From contig OZ244935.1 in NCBI GenBank assembly GCA_965222005.1, positions 3,968,001 through 4,032,000 on the forward strand: a DNA stretch of 64,000 nt, read 5' to 3'. The DNA comes from CBDCTM01 sp965222005 (lineage in GTDB: Bacteria; Bacteroidota; Bacteroidia; Chitinophagales; Saprospiraceae). Shown here one piece after another: positions 34,652 to 43,149 of the stretch (position 1 is its first letter; every line of letters begins with the position of its first letter). The position numbers and the translations under genes are program-made. The notes beneath the pieces are model-generated. The model did not search any database. It had not been told where the DNA came from and saw only the letters and a list, made by a program, of their open reading frames with translations.

Positions 34652-36247
34652 TCAGGCCAGAATAAAAGCGTCTTTTGAGGCTTGCTGCCAGTAGCGCTTC
34701 CACGGTTTCGGCACACTACTTTCCTGCAGCAGGCAGCCCTTTGGTATATAAGGATATATCTGCTCGAAGCTTAGGGAATAAGTCATATTTACCCGTCGGT
34801 GTATATGATTTCTGCCGATTTTGGAAGGATGATCCATCCCTGAAGCAGCCAGCAATTCCACAAAACTTTGCACCGTTTCTTTGTGATAATTGGCTACCCG
34901 CACCTTTTTATCCGACACTTTCAAGCCTGCTACCAGTTCAGGGTCTTGTGTAGCTACGCCTGTGGGGCAGGTGTTTTGATTGCATTCGAGTGCCTGGATA
35001 CAGCCCAGGGCCAGCATCATGGCGCGGGCGCTGTAGCAGGCATCTGCACCAAGTGCCATGGCCCGGAAAATGTGAAAGCCTGTGAATATTTTGCCACTGG
35101 TAAAGAGCTTGATATGTTGTTTGAGATCAAAACCAGTCAAGGTATCGTAGGCAAAGGCAATTCCTTCCTTGAAAGGCATACCTACCGAATTGGAGAACTC
35201 TAAAGGCGCGGCTCCTGTACCGCCTTCCCCACCATCCACTGAGATGAAATCGGGCAGGATAGCCGAATCAACCATAGCTTTGCAAATGGCCAAAAACTCG
35301 CTGCGATGGCCAATACACAGCTTAAACCCTACAGGCTTCCCGCCGGAAAGCTCACGCATACGGGCAATCTGTTCAAGCAGGCCAATGGGGCTGTCGAAGG
35401 CTTTGTGATAAGGAGGGGAGAGGACATCGACATGCGGCTCAATGCCTCGGATTTTGGCTATTTCGGGCGTATTTTTCTTAGCTGGCAGAATACCACCATG
35501 CCCGGGCTTAGCGCCTTGCGATAGCTTCAGTTCGATCATTTTGATAGAAGGGTGCTGGCTGAGCTCATGAAAGAGCCCGGCATCAAAGTTTCCATCTTTG
35601 CTGCGGCAGCCAAAGTAGCCGGTTCCTACCTGATAGATCAGATCGCCGCCTTGCTTTTTGTGATGCTCACTGACTCCGCCTTCCCCCGTGTTGTGGGCAA
35701 AATTGCCAATACGTGCGCCGCCATTGAGAGCTTCTACGGCAGCGGAGCTGAGCGAACCGTAGCTCATAGCAGAAACATTGAAAATGCTTGCGCTGTACCT
35801 CTTTTTGCAATCGGGCCCGCCAACTACTATTCTGGGATCTGGATCCAGCTGATGATGATCGAGTGCGGCAATACTGTGATGCATCCATTCATAGCCTTCC
35901 TCATACAGGTCGAGCTGGGTGCCGAAGGGCGTTGTGTCCAGCTCCTGTTTGGCTCTTTGATATACGATGGAGCGATGAATGCGGCTAATCGGCCGTCCAC
36001 TGGTATCCGACTCGATGAAATATTGATACATTTTTGGGCGCAACTCCTCCATGATATACCGACCCCTGCCGAGTATCGGAAAATTGCGCATGATGGCATG
36101 CTTGGATTGTAGCATATCATACCAGCCGATGATCAGTAGCGGCAGGAGAAGAATCAGTGACCACCAGAATGGACTCCACAGATAGTGACTCACCGCAGCT
36201 ACAATTGCCAGTGAGAGTATGGTGAAAACGATAAATTCGTTTCTCAT
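34652..36247 (-). CDS. FMN-binding glutamate-synthase-family protein, membrane-anchored
   Basis: A 531-aa protein starting at ATG 36247 (MRNEFIVFTILSLAIV). Two hydrophobic helices occupy the first ~45 residues. The rest is the FMN-binding TIM barrel of the glutamate synthase central domain: FNVSAMSYGSLSSAAVEALNGGA, NTGEGGVSEHH, IELKLSQGAKPGHGG, VDGGEGGTGAAPLEFSNSVG and the C-terminal CNQNTCPTGVATQDP, whose cysteines resemble the 3Fe-4S ligands. It lacks the glutaminase domain of GltB, so it is not a full glutamate synthase. Such short proteins are common and unassigned; an ammonia-dependent or other FMN-linked redox role is possible. Confidence 0.88.
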   Translation of the reverse strand: MRNEFIVFTILSLAIVAAVSHYLWSPFWWSLILLLPLLIIGWYDMLQSKHAIMRNFPILGRGRYIMEELRPKMYQYFIESDTSGRPISRIHRSIVYQRAKQELDTTPFGTQLDLYEEGYEWMHHSIAALDHHQLDPDPRIVVGGPDCKKRYSASIFNVSAMSYGSLSSAAVEALNGGARIGNFAHNTGEGGVSEHHKKQGGDLIYQVGTGYFGCRSKDGNFDAGLFHELSQHPSIKMIELKLSQGAKPGHGGILPAKKNTPEIAKIRGIEPHVDVLSPPYHKAFDSPIGLLEQIARMRELSGGKPVGFKLCIGHRSEFLAICKAMVDSAILPDFISVDGGEGGTGAAPLEFSNSVGMPFKEGIAFAYDTLTGFDLKQHIKLFTSGKIFTGFHIFRAMALGADACYSARAMMLALGCIQALECNQNTCPTGVATQDPELVAGLKVSDKKVRVANYHKETVQSFVELLAASGMDHPSKIGRNHIHRRVNMTYSLSFEQIYPYIPKGCLLQESSVPKPWKRYWQQASKDAFILA

Positions 36248-36493
36248 AAGTTCGGGTTCAATATTATTTTCGAGTTTCGTCTGCCCATTCCTGTATCCGA
36301 TGTATGCTCTAATATATTCAGACCTCCACAAAAATTAAGGGAATTTGATGATTTTATTGAATCCCTGTGCAATGATACTAAAGTAGGAATAGGGCAGGAA
36401 AGTGGAAATCGGTACTTTTTCAGGGTGTATCGAAAGCCGAAAAGCACTTACTTTGGAGCGTAGTTGGAATTTGTTTATACAAAAAAATGACAC

Positions 36494-37003
36494 ATGAAAA
36501 ACACAGTATTGCGCTACGGAATTATCGGCGGCCTGATGATGGTGGTTCTGGGAATGATCAATTGGTACCTTTGTAAGCCCTTGGGCTACATGGCCTCTCA
36601 AATTGGGGGCTACGTGTTTATCATCCTTTCCCTCTCTACTATTTACTTCGGTATCCGCCATTACCGCGATGAGCTTCTCGGCGGCCGGATACGCTTCGGT
36701 CAGGCTTTTTCAACGGGTTTGCTCATCGCCCTGATCCCCTCCGTTTTTATGTTTTTTTATACGATGCTATTCTTTAAGATTTGGGGCGCAGAGTTTCAGC
36801 GCTGGGCAATGGATGAGTTTCAAAAGCAAATGAGCGCCAAAGAATTTGCATTGATGCAGCAGCAAATCGAAGCGAATAGGGCCTTGTACGAAAACCTGGC
36901 ATTTCAAGGTTTTATCATGTTTGCTACCGTCCTGTTGATTGGAGTTGTCATTGCGCTGCTGAGTGCTATGCTGCTCAAGCGGGACAAGGCAGGAGTGGCC
37001 TGA
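36494..37003 (+). CDS. DUF4199 family membrane protein
   Basis: A 169-aa protein with four hydrophobic helices: residues ~8-27, ~34-52, ~74-92 and ~140-160. The N-terminus (MKNTVLRYGIIGGLMMVV), the RIRFGQAFSTGLLIALIPSV segment and the charged loop with QQQIEANRALYEN are typical of DUF4199 proteins, which are nearly confined to Bacteroidota. The function is unknown; some members lie beside polyprenol glycosyltransferases, but none is present here. It stands alone between two - strand genes, so it should have its own promoter in the 246-bp upstream gap. Confidence 0.85.
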   Translation: MKNTVLRYGIIGGLMMVVLGMINWYLCKPLGYMASQIGGYVFIILSLSTIYFGIRHYRDELLGGRIRFGQAFSTGLLIALIPSVFMFFYTMLFFKIWGAEFQRWAMDEFQKQMSAKEFALMQQQIEANRALYENLAFQGFIMFATVLLIGVVIALLSAMLLKRDKAGVA

Positions 37004-37038
37004 GCCTGCATTCCCAAAAGCTTTACCATAGGTGGTGT

Positions 37039-37050
37039 GCCCCGTGGGGC
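37039..37050. terminator. Short GC-rich palindrome between convergent genes
   Basis: GCCCCGTGGGGC is a perfect palindrome followed by CTTAAAT. It sits between the DUF4199 (+) and gamma-glutamyltransferase (-) stop codons and may end both transcripts. Confidence 0.35.
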
Positions 37051-37065
37051 CTTAAATAAAATTGC

Positions 37066-38787
37066 TCAAAAGCCAGCCGCATGATCGTCGTACCGCGGAT
37101 CGGCTCCTCCTTCCAGCTGTCCATCTGACAAACTAAGTATGGCATTCACACTACCAATGGTACCCCGCTCTTTGAACTGATGGCCCATTGCCGACAGGCT
37201 ATCCAGCAAGTCGGCAGGGAATGTTCCCTTTTCGTATTGCAGAGCATCAGGTAGCCATTGGTGGTGAAAGCGACGGGCAGCTACGGCATCGGCCATTCCC
37301 ATCTTAAACTCAACCACATTGAGGATGGTCTGAAAGACAGAAGTGATGATAGTAGAGCCACCCGGTGTTCCCACTACCATAAAAAGCTGTCCATCTTTGG
37401 TAACAATGGTGGGAGTCATTGAACTGAGCATCCGTTTGCCCGGCTCGATGGCATTGGCCTCAGCCCCGATAAGGCCATAGAAGTTGGGAACTCCCGGCTT
37501 TGAGCTAAAGTCATCCATTTCATTATTCAACAAAAACCCGGCTCCGCTGACCACCGTCTTGCTACCAAAACCAGAATTGATCGTCGTGGTTAGGGACACT
37601 GCATTGCCCTGGCCGTCCACTATACTGAAATGGGTAGTTTCCTCACTTTCAGTAGGCGGAGCAAACACACCGGCTAAAATACTGTCGCTGTTACTCGCCT
37701 TGCTCATCGAAAAATTGGCCATCCGCATCTTCAGATAGCCCGCATTCATCAACGAATCGACAGGCACCGGGTAATAATCACTATCTCCCAGGTGCGTGGC
37801 ACGATCGGCATATACACGTCGCTCGGCTTCTGCCATCAGATGGATGGCCCGGCGGCTATGGAACCCCCACTCAGCCAATGGATAAGGCTCTACCAGTTCC
37901 AGCAATTGGGCCAGTGCAAGGCCCCCACTGGAAGGAGGTGGCATGCAAAGGAGGCGGTAATCTTTATAGGTGGTTTCAATAGGACGGCGCCATTTAGCTT
38001 GATAGGCTGTAAGGTCTTGATGGGTGATCATGCCGCCACCTGCCTGCATTTCTGCCACTATCAAGTCAGCCGTTTGGCCCTCATAAAAACCAGCTGGGCC
38101 CTCTTTGGCGATGCGTTCTAAGGTGCGGGCAAGGTCTTTTTGAGCTAATAAATCACCGGTTTTCCACGGGCCGTTCTTCACAAAAACCGGTTTGCTTGTA
38201 TTGTATTTGATGAACCTTTCGCGGAAATCGTTGAGCCGCTTGGCCTGGTGGGCTGTAATGGCAAAGCCTTTCTCTGCCAGCCGGATGCTGGGTGCCAGCA
38301 GGCGCGGCATGTCTTTGAGTTGGCTGTAGCGGTCAAATGCTTTGGCCATACCAGCCACCGTGCCCGGTACTCCTGCGGCCAGATGGCCATTGATGCTGAG
38401 TCCTTCGATCACATTGCCCAGACTATCGAGGTAAAGATCGCGGTGAGCGGCTGCCGGAGCCTTTTCGCGAAAATCGAGCGTGACGGCTTCGCCATCAGCC
38501 ATCCGGACCACCATGAAGCCGCCACCACCAATATTACCAGCTACGGGAAAGGTGACTGCCAGGGCATATTGTACAGCAATAGCTGCATCAATGGCATTGC
38601 CACCCTCTCGCAACACCTGTACGCCCACTTCGGTAGCCAGTGGATGGGCACTCACTACCATTGCTTTTTTTCCAAATGCTTGCTTTTGAAGGGAGTAGGT
38701 ATGATTGGGGCCGGTCTTGCAGGAATGGAGGGTGAAGATAGAGACAAGGAGCAGTAGTAAAACCGGTCGGGAGGGGATATTTGGCAT
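37066..38787 (-). CDS. ggt: Gamma-glutamyltransferase, lipoprotein form
   Basis: A 573-aa protein with a lipoprotein signal (LLLLLVSIFTLHSC, Cys23). The whole Ntn-hydrolase precursor is present: the large subunit with VVSAHPLATEVGVQVLREGGNAIDAAIAV (in two parts, residues 44-72) and GNIGGGGFMV, then the autocleavage site ESEE-TTHFSIVD with Thr384 as the expected new N-terminal nucleophile, and the small subunit with MLSSMTPTIV and GTPGGSTIITSV for substrate binding. It hydrolyses or transfers the gamma-glutamyl group of glutathione and related peptides in the periplasm. It is a single gene with an AT-rich 234-bp upstream gap. Confidence 0.93.
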   Translation of the reverse strand: MPNIPSRPVLLLLLVSIFTLHSCKTGPNHTYSLQKQAFGKKAMVVSAHPLATEVGVQVLREGGNAIDAAIAVQYALAVTFPVAGNIGGGGFMVVRMADGEAVTLDFREKAPAAAHRDLYLDSLGNVIEGLSINGHLAAGVPGTVAGMAKAFDRYSQLKDMPRLLAPSIRLAEKGFAITAHQAKRLNDFRERFIKYNTSKPVFVKNGPWKTGDLLAQKDLARTLERIAKEGPAGFYEGQTADLIVAEMQAGGGMITHQDLTAYQAKWRRPIETTYKDYRLLCMPPPSSGGLALAQLLELVEPYPLAEWGFHSRRAIHLMAEAERRVYADRATHLGDSDYYPVPVDSLMNAGYLKMRMANFSMSKASNSDSILAGVFAPPTESEETTHFSIVDGQGNAVSLTTTINSGFGSKTVVSGAGFLLNNEMDDFSSKPGVPNFYGLIGAEANAIEPGKRMLSSMTPTIVTKDGQLFMVVGTPGGSTIITSVFQTILNVVEFKMGMADAVAARRFHHQWLPDALQYEKGTFPADLLDSLSAMGHQFKERGTIGSVNAILSLSDGQLEGGADPRYDDHAAGF

Positions 38788-39021
38788 GATCTTTATTTTA
38801 AATATAACAAAATGATAATTCTTTAAAAATTTTAATGTTTGTGGTATGGTGTTTGTTTATATGTGTTAATAGCTGATTAGCAGCAATTAAAACATTTATT
38901 TATTAATAAACAATCACTTTTGGTGAAGTCCTTGCTTTTGATTAAGCAGGAGGATTATTGAACTTTGAGCAATTTAACAAATCCTGAACTAAACTTAGCT
39001 ATTGAATAAAAGCATATCCAC

Positions 39022-39708
39022 ATGAGCCTCCCAAGACCTGAAGTTCTTTACATAAAAATGTTGGTTGCTGCGGCCCTACTGCTTGGCTCCTCATGGCAGA
39101 TGGAGGCATCCTGTATTTACTCCAAAGCCTTTGCAGTGCAGGAGCTGGAAATTGGCAATTTGCTGACCTGGAGCACACGGGCCGAGCGAAACAATCAAAG
39201 CTTTGTGATCCAAAAATCACTAGATGGTTTTGAATTCAAAAGTGAGGGAGTGATCCGTGGGGCGATGGATTGTGATGAAGAAAGACATTATCGCTTTCTT
39301 GATTTGACCATCGGCCAGCACAAAGTATTTTACCGGCTCATTGATTTGGACGTCAAAGGTAACTACAGCATCACGCACACGCTGGTGCTGGAGCGCGAAA
39401 CCCAAAACGATCTACTCATTACTTCCATGAATGGTACATCCACTAAGAGATTTATTGAATTGACGCTGGATTCTGAAATTCAGGAGGCCGTCCGCTACCA
39501 GGTCACCAATTGGCACCAACAATTGGTAAAAGAAGGAGAGTTGGAATTGGTAAAAGGCACCAATGCGATGGTCTTTGATTTTGCGGAGCTGCCCAATGGC
39601 AAGTACCGGCTGAGTTTGGTGGCCAATGAAGAGCGCGAAGAGATACTATTCCGCAAGGACGAATCAGCTGACAAGCCCTCTAATTTTGCATTGAAAAACA
39701 AAGAATAA
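39022..39708 (+). CDS. Secreted protein with T9SS-cargo-like domains
   Basis: A 228-aa protein with a hydrophobic N-terminal segment (IKMLVAAALLLGSSW) and probable cleavage near EAS-CIY. The pattern LLTWSTRAERNNQSFVIQKSLDG to FYRLIDLDVKGNYS is the common module that precedes T9SS sorting domains in Bacteroidota. The C-terminal ~90 residues read like a worn sorting domain (ELPNGKYRLSLVANEEREEILFRK), but they continue for ~17 polar residues instead of ending there. It may thus be a periplasmic protein rather than an exported one. I do not recognise a specific function. A terminator-like hairpin lies ~125 bp downstream. Confidence 0.65.
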   Translation: MSLPRPEVLYIKMLVAAALLLGSSWQMEASCIYSKAFAVQELEIGNLLTWSTRAERNNQSFVIQKSLDGFEFKSEGVIRGAMDCDEERHYRFLDLTIGQHKVFYRLIDLDVKGNYSITHTLVLERETQNDLLITSMNGTSTKRFIELTLDSEIQEAVRYQVTNWHQQLVKEGELELVKGTNAMVFDFAELPNGKYRLSLVANEEREEILFRKDESADKPSNFALKNKE

Positions 39709-39766
39709 ACTTCTTCTTAGGAATATCATCTTAGGAAGATAAAAAATATAGCGAGGCAGAAGGAAT

Positions 39767-39780
39767 CCGATAGCTATCGG
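39767..39780. repeat. Perfect 14-nt palindrome CCGATAGCTATCGG
   Basis: A perfect palindrome in the gap after the secreted-protein gene. It may be a dispersed intergenic palindrome or a protein-binding site. No second copy was noticed in the window. Confidence 0.4.
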
Positions 39781-39831
39781 TAGAGGAGGAATTGAGAAGA
39801 TTTGGTTATGTATTTTCATGGTTATGTTGTT

Positions 39832-39868
39832 GTGTCATCCCGAATTTTTCGAGATGGCACTTTTTTTT
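39832..39868 (+). terminator. Rho-independent terminator
   Basis: GTGTCATC pairs with GATGGCAC (one G-T pair), with a loop around CCGAATTTTTCGA, and is followed directly by eight T residues. It probably ends the transcript of the preceding secreted-protein gene. Confidence 0.6.
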
Positions 39869-39961
39869 GGGGAAGCTGAGTACCTCTAAGCCGGCGGATT
39901 TGGTTTTATTTTTGCCACCCCTCCTTTGAAAATTTCATAAAACACCAAAATTTTAGCCACA

Positions 39962-40345
39962 ATGAGGTATCTAAGTATGCTGACCTTCCTGCTGGTAGCC
40001 GGATTTTCCCAGGCCCAGGTTATCGTAAATAATGTGAATATCAATGACCGAAGTATTGAATATATTGAGGTTTGGGATAAGTTTGATGAAGCTAAACAGC
40101 GCTACTATGCCATGATCGATTACGGGCAGATGGATGATCGGAAAAATGATGAAAATGGTATTTTGCTGCGTATAACTAGTGAAGGTGGCCTAGCGCTGGA
40201 ATTTAACAGTAGCACTCATATTCTCAACTTTTTGCACCGCAATGGCTGGGAGCTGATGCAGGTAAAAGAAATGAATGATTACGATTCCTACCTGATGCGC
40301 AGAAAGGGTAGCTTTGAAATCCCTATTAGCGGCTCTGATCACTAA
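39962..40345 (+). CDS. Small exported protein of unknown function
   Basis: A 127-aa protein with a clear signal peptide (MRYLSMLTFLLVAGFSQAQ, cleavage before VIVNN). The mature part is a compact alpha/beta segment: VNNVNINDRSIEYIEVWDKF, RYYAMIDYGQ, then a helix with HILNFLHRNGWELMQVKEM. The last motif, NGWEL with a following YDSYLMRR strand, is common in short Bacteroidota proteins of the 'DUF4177-like' kind, but I would not name a family firmly. A hairpin lies ~40 bp after the stop. Confidence 0.6.
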   Translation: MRYLSMLTFLLVAGFSQAQVIVNNVNINDRSIEYIEVWDKFDEAKQRYYAMIDYGQMDDRKNDENGILLRITSEGGLALEFNSSTHILNFLHRNGWELMQVKEMNDYDSYLMRRKGSFEIPISGSDH

Positions 40346-40387
40346 ATGGGCCAGTGACCGCGATCTTTCTAGCATTAATTTCGCGCT

Positions 40388-40423
40388 AATCGCCCCAAGC
40401 CCGGAAGGCAGGTTTTGGGGCGA
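40388..40423. terminator. Hairpin after the small exported-protein gene
   Basis: ATCGCCCCAA (40388-40397) and TTGGGGCGAT (40414-40423) form a perfect 10-bp stem. The downstream bases are only moderately T-rich. Confidence 0.5.
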
Positions 40424-40496
40424 TCCACTTTCTACCATGAATCTGGTATTTTTGGAAAAGATACGATAAATGGTTTATTTATGTATATAAAATTAT

Positions 40497-40504
40497 TATT
40501 TTTG
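40497..40504 (+). promoter_or_regulatory. Bacteroidota-type -7 box TATTTTTG
   Basis: An exact TAnnTTTG match in an AT-rich context, with TTTA about 20 bases upstream in place of the usual TTTG. It would start transcription near 40511, towards the terminator at 40743. Confidence 0.35.
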
Positions 40505-40510
40505 TATGCA

Positions 40511-40780
40511 TATCTACCATTGAACCCCTCCTTTTATTGAATTTCCCCCTTCATCATTAAGAGATGAGCATACAATCATCGTTTACCGATTTCATTGGCA
40601 ACAGGGATTGAGGAATTGCTCATTGGATAGCACCTTTCTGTTACCTACATGTAGCTAGGGCAACTCTTTTGTTCAATACCTGCGCCCGAACTTTGGCGCA
40701 AACATGATCAGGCTATATTGTTTACGGATTTAATAGTTGAAGGAGCTGCTGGATAACGATCCGGCAGCTCAATTTTTAAT
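40511..40780 (+). ncRNA. Candidate ~270-nt small RNA or regulatory leader of the Crp/Fnr gene
   Basis: Bounded by a consensus -7 box and a strong terminator hairpin. It contains TGCGCC-loop-GGCGCA and no credible open frame. The Crp-like gene starts 78 bp beyond the terminator, so attenuation of that gene is the alternative to a free small RNA. No known RNA family was recognised. Confidence 0.4.
40743..40780 (+). terminator. Rho-independent terminator before the Crp/Fnr gene
   Basis: GAGCTGCTGGAT (40743-40754) pairs with ATCCGGCAGCTC (40759-40770), 12 bp with one wobble pair and an AACG tetraloop. It is followed by AATTTTTAAT. Confidence 0.7.
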
Positions 40781-40857
40781 CGGGTTTTATTAAAAAAGCT
40801 CTAAAAAGACAAGTTTAAACCTTTCATTATCAACCAGTTAGCACAACGAATGAGAAG

Positions 40858-41433
40858 ATGAAGCAACAATTTCAGGCAATGATATACAGTCACCTTGCTC
40901 TCAGTCAGCATGAATGGAAATTCCTGGAAGCATGTCTTCAGCCTAAGTTATTGAAAAAGGGGCAGCTTTTGTTGAGTCGGGGGCAAACGGCAGATTGGGC
41001 CGTATTCGTGGGGAAGGGAATTATCAGAAATTTTCTGATTCACGATAAAAAAGAACTGACACTTTTTTTCGCCTTTGAGAACGAACTGGCAGCCCCGTAT
41101 GAGTTTTATCAACAGCTTCCCATGCGTAGCGCTCTTCAAGCACTTACACAAACCAGTGTTTTGCTCATCCATTACCAGGATTTGCAGGATTTCTACGCCC
41201 TGTCTGCCAACACCCAAAAACTTGGCCGCCTGCTGATGGAGCATTTGTACTTGAAGGAATTAGAAAGAAGCAAGATCAAGCTGGCTTTGCGACCGCAAGA
41301 TCACTACGCGTACATAGAAAAACAATATCCTCAGCTCATCCACAAGGTGCAATCACAGCATTTGGCCAGTTATATGGGAATTACCCGGGAGTCGTTGAGC
41401 CGTATCAAAAGACGCAGGAGCAGAGCTATTTAA
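40858..41433 (+). CDS. Crp/Fnr-family transcriptional regulator
   Basis: A 191-aa protein. Residues ~15-115 are a cyclic-nucleotide-binding-like beta-roll (LLKKGQLLLSRGQTADWAVFVGKGIIRNFLI, in two parts around residues 31-60), followed by a dimer helix. The C-terminal end has a helix-turn-helix segment, SQHLASYMGITRESLSRIKRR. It has no FNR-type N-terminal cysteines. The cNMP phosphate-binding Arg-Ser signature is not evident, so the ligand is open. The gene follows a strong terminator after 78 bp, which suggests separate or attenuated transcription. Confidence 0.85.
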   Translation: MKQQFQAMIYSHLALSQHEWKFLEACLQPKLLKKGQLLLSRGQTADWAVFVGKGIIRNFLIHDKKELTLFFAFENELAAPYEFYQQLPMRSALQALTQTSVLLIHYQDLQDFYALSANTQKLGRLLMEHLYLKELERSKIKLALRPQDHYAYIEKQYPQLIHKVQSQHLASYMGITRESLSRIKRRRSRAI

Positions 41434-41472
41434 TTGTGGCCTGGTCAGGTTCTCTAAAAATGCATACGAATG

Positions 41473-41521
41473 ATAAACCGGAAGCGGCATTCAGCCAAGC
41501 TGAATGCCGCTTCCGGTTTAT
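41473..41521. terminator. Perfect 23-bp hairpin, bidirectional terminator
   Basis: Bases 41473-41495 and 41499-41521 are perfectly complementary, with a CAA loop. The stem is GC-rich in the middle and ends in AAACC/GGTTT, giving T-rich 3' ends in both directions. It lies between the convergent Crp-like (+) and LVIVD-repeat (-) genes. Confidence 0.85.
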
Positions 41522-41547
41522 TGAAAGTCCGTATAATGCCGACCAAC

Positions 41548-42921
41548 TTAGCGCTTGACAATTTTTTTACTGGAAATGCCGGTTTCATTCTGAATACTCA
41601 ATACATACATGCCTTTGGCGAATGGGCTAATATCCAGGCTGTGTTTGGCTTCTCCCTGCCAGGAAAAAGGCTGGCTGATGAGGGCTTTGCCAATCATATC
41701 TGTCAGCGTGATCTGCACCTCGCTTTGCCGGGCATTGTGCAATTCAAGGGTCAGCACATCCTCAGCCGGATTGGGAAAAACGGCCAGATAATCAATATCG
41801 AGTTTAGGGTGTTTGACGCCAGTAGTAGGCAGGTTGGCTTCAAATGAAAATAGCCCGTTATCCATATCGGAGGCGAAGATATTACCGGAGGGCAGGAACG
41901 GATATACTCCCCAGCATCCCGCATAGCCATTGTATTGTACGTTTTGAGGATAGGTGTCGATATAAGCGGCACGGGTGGGATTGGTTGGGTCGCTCACATC
42001 AAAAATTTGTACCCCATCTTCATAATAGGACACATAGGCATAATCGCCCAGAATATAGGGATTGTGCGGCGTGGCATCCAAATGATCGGGAGCCAGCAAT
42101 GGGAATTTAAATTCTTTCATAATCTCTACTTCTCCGCTAGCTAAATTTGAAAGATCGATAGTAAGAAGCGGCAGGCCAAGCGCAATTTCTTCAGCAACTA
42201 TCAAAAAAGACCCATCTTCCGACGGCCAGTTGCTGTGGTTGTAGCCGTTAGTTACTTGGCTGGCAACCAATAATGGATTATCCAGATTAGTGAAATCATA
42301 GATAAATAACCCATCGAATCCACTCGACAAAAAGCCGGCGTTGTTCTTTACGGTCAGGTCGTGCGGGCCTCCTCCGGCAGGCAGTGAAAGGCTGGCCAAG
42401 AGGGTAGGCTTATCGAGGTCCTGGGTGAGATCAAGTACCTGCATGGGATGATTGGAGGTGTACAGGCGGCCGGTAGATTGGTCGATAAAGATATTGTGTG
42501 AGTTTCCAAAGAATTCGTTGCTGTGATAGGTTTTGCTAACACTATTGGGCAAATCACTTAAATCGATGATGATGAGCCCTTCCAAAGTACCATCCGATAC
42601 AGCATAGAGTCGATCCTGATAGGTCTTCATGTCCCGCCAAACCGTTTGATCTCCTCCGGGAATTTCGTCGATCAGCACAATATTGGAAGGGTCGGTCACA
42701 TCAAAGATATGGATATAAGCAGCGCTGCCCATGAAAATGTATTCCCGTCCTTTGGCTGCATAGCCCCAAATGTCATTGAAAGTACCGAATGAATGAGTGG
42801 GCAGGGTATCGGTGTCCCAACTTCCGAATAGCGTCACATTCAACATCTCCTGAGCCGGTAGGGGGGTGAGGGAAAGGAGAAAGAAGGAGAACAAGAAGGG
42901 TAGCAATTTTTTCATGGCCAA
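41548..42921 (-). CDS. Choice-of-anchor B / LVIVD-repeat protein with T9SS sorting domain
   Basis: A 457-aa protein with a signal peptide (MAMKKLLPFLFSFFLLSL, cleavage near PAQ-E; ATG 42915 is an alternative start two codons in). The mature part is a beta-propeller of LVIVD-type blades such as AAYIHIFDVTDPSNIVLI, GVQIFDVSDPTNPTRAAY and GLIIIDLSDLPNS, with GNSHNIFID and the conserved NPYILGDYAYVSYYEDG. The C-terminal ~80 residues form a type A T9SS sorting domain (VFPNPAEDVLTLEL to KGMYVLSIQNETG and KKIVKR). It should be secreted or attached to the cell surface. The ligand is unknown. Confidence 0.88.
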   Translation of the reverse strand: MAMKKLLPFLFSFFLLSLTPLPAQEMLNVTLFGSWDTDTLPTHSFGTFNDIWGYAAKGREYIFMGSAAYIHIFDVTDPSNIVLIDEIPGGDQTVWRDMKTYQDRLYAVSDGTLEGLIIIDLSDLPNSVSKTYHSNEFFGNSHNIFIDQSTGRLYTSNHPMQVLDLTQDLDKPTLLASLSLPAGGGPHDLTVKNNAGFLSSGFDGLFIYDFTNLDNPLLVASQVTNGYNHSNWPSEDGSFLIVAEEIALGLPLLTIDLSNLASGEVEIMKEFKFPLLAPDHLDATPHNPYILGDYAYVSYYEDGVQIFDVSDPTNPTRAAYIDTYPQNVQYNGYAGCWGVYPFLPSGNIFASDMDNGLFSFEANLPTTGVKHPKLDIDYLAVFPNPAEDVLTLELHNARQSEVQITLTDMIGKALISQPFSWQGEAKHSLDISPFAKGMYVLSIQNETGISSKKIVKR

Positions 42922-43149
42922 AGTTTAAAAAGGTGAACAAAGATTTGTATAGCCCTGTAAAATTAAGCGCTTTTTTGGAAAATCGCTCATCAAGCTGCGA
43001 TAGTGTAAAATTGCTGACTACTTTGCTAACACTATGAATTGGAGGCTTCGGTGGAAAGTCAGGCACTCCTGGCTCACTTTTGATAAGCTGGAAAGCTCTG
43101 AGGATCAGCCATTTGCATCACTTGGTATATATCTTGCATTTGTTGTGGC

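Larger units (their letters stand above)
40346..40857. other. 512-bp gene-free gap before the Crp/Fnr gene
   Basis: No credible protein frame. It holds a hairpin behind the small exported-protein gene (40388-40423), a TAnnTTTG promoter-like box (40497-40504), a small hairpin TGCGCC/GGCGCA (40681-40700) and a strong terminator (40743-40780). Promoter followed by terminator without a frame suggests a small RNA or an attenuated leader; it is listed separately. Confidence 0.6.
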
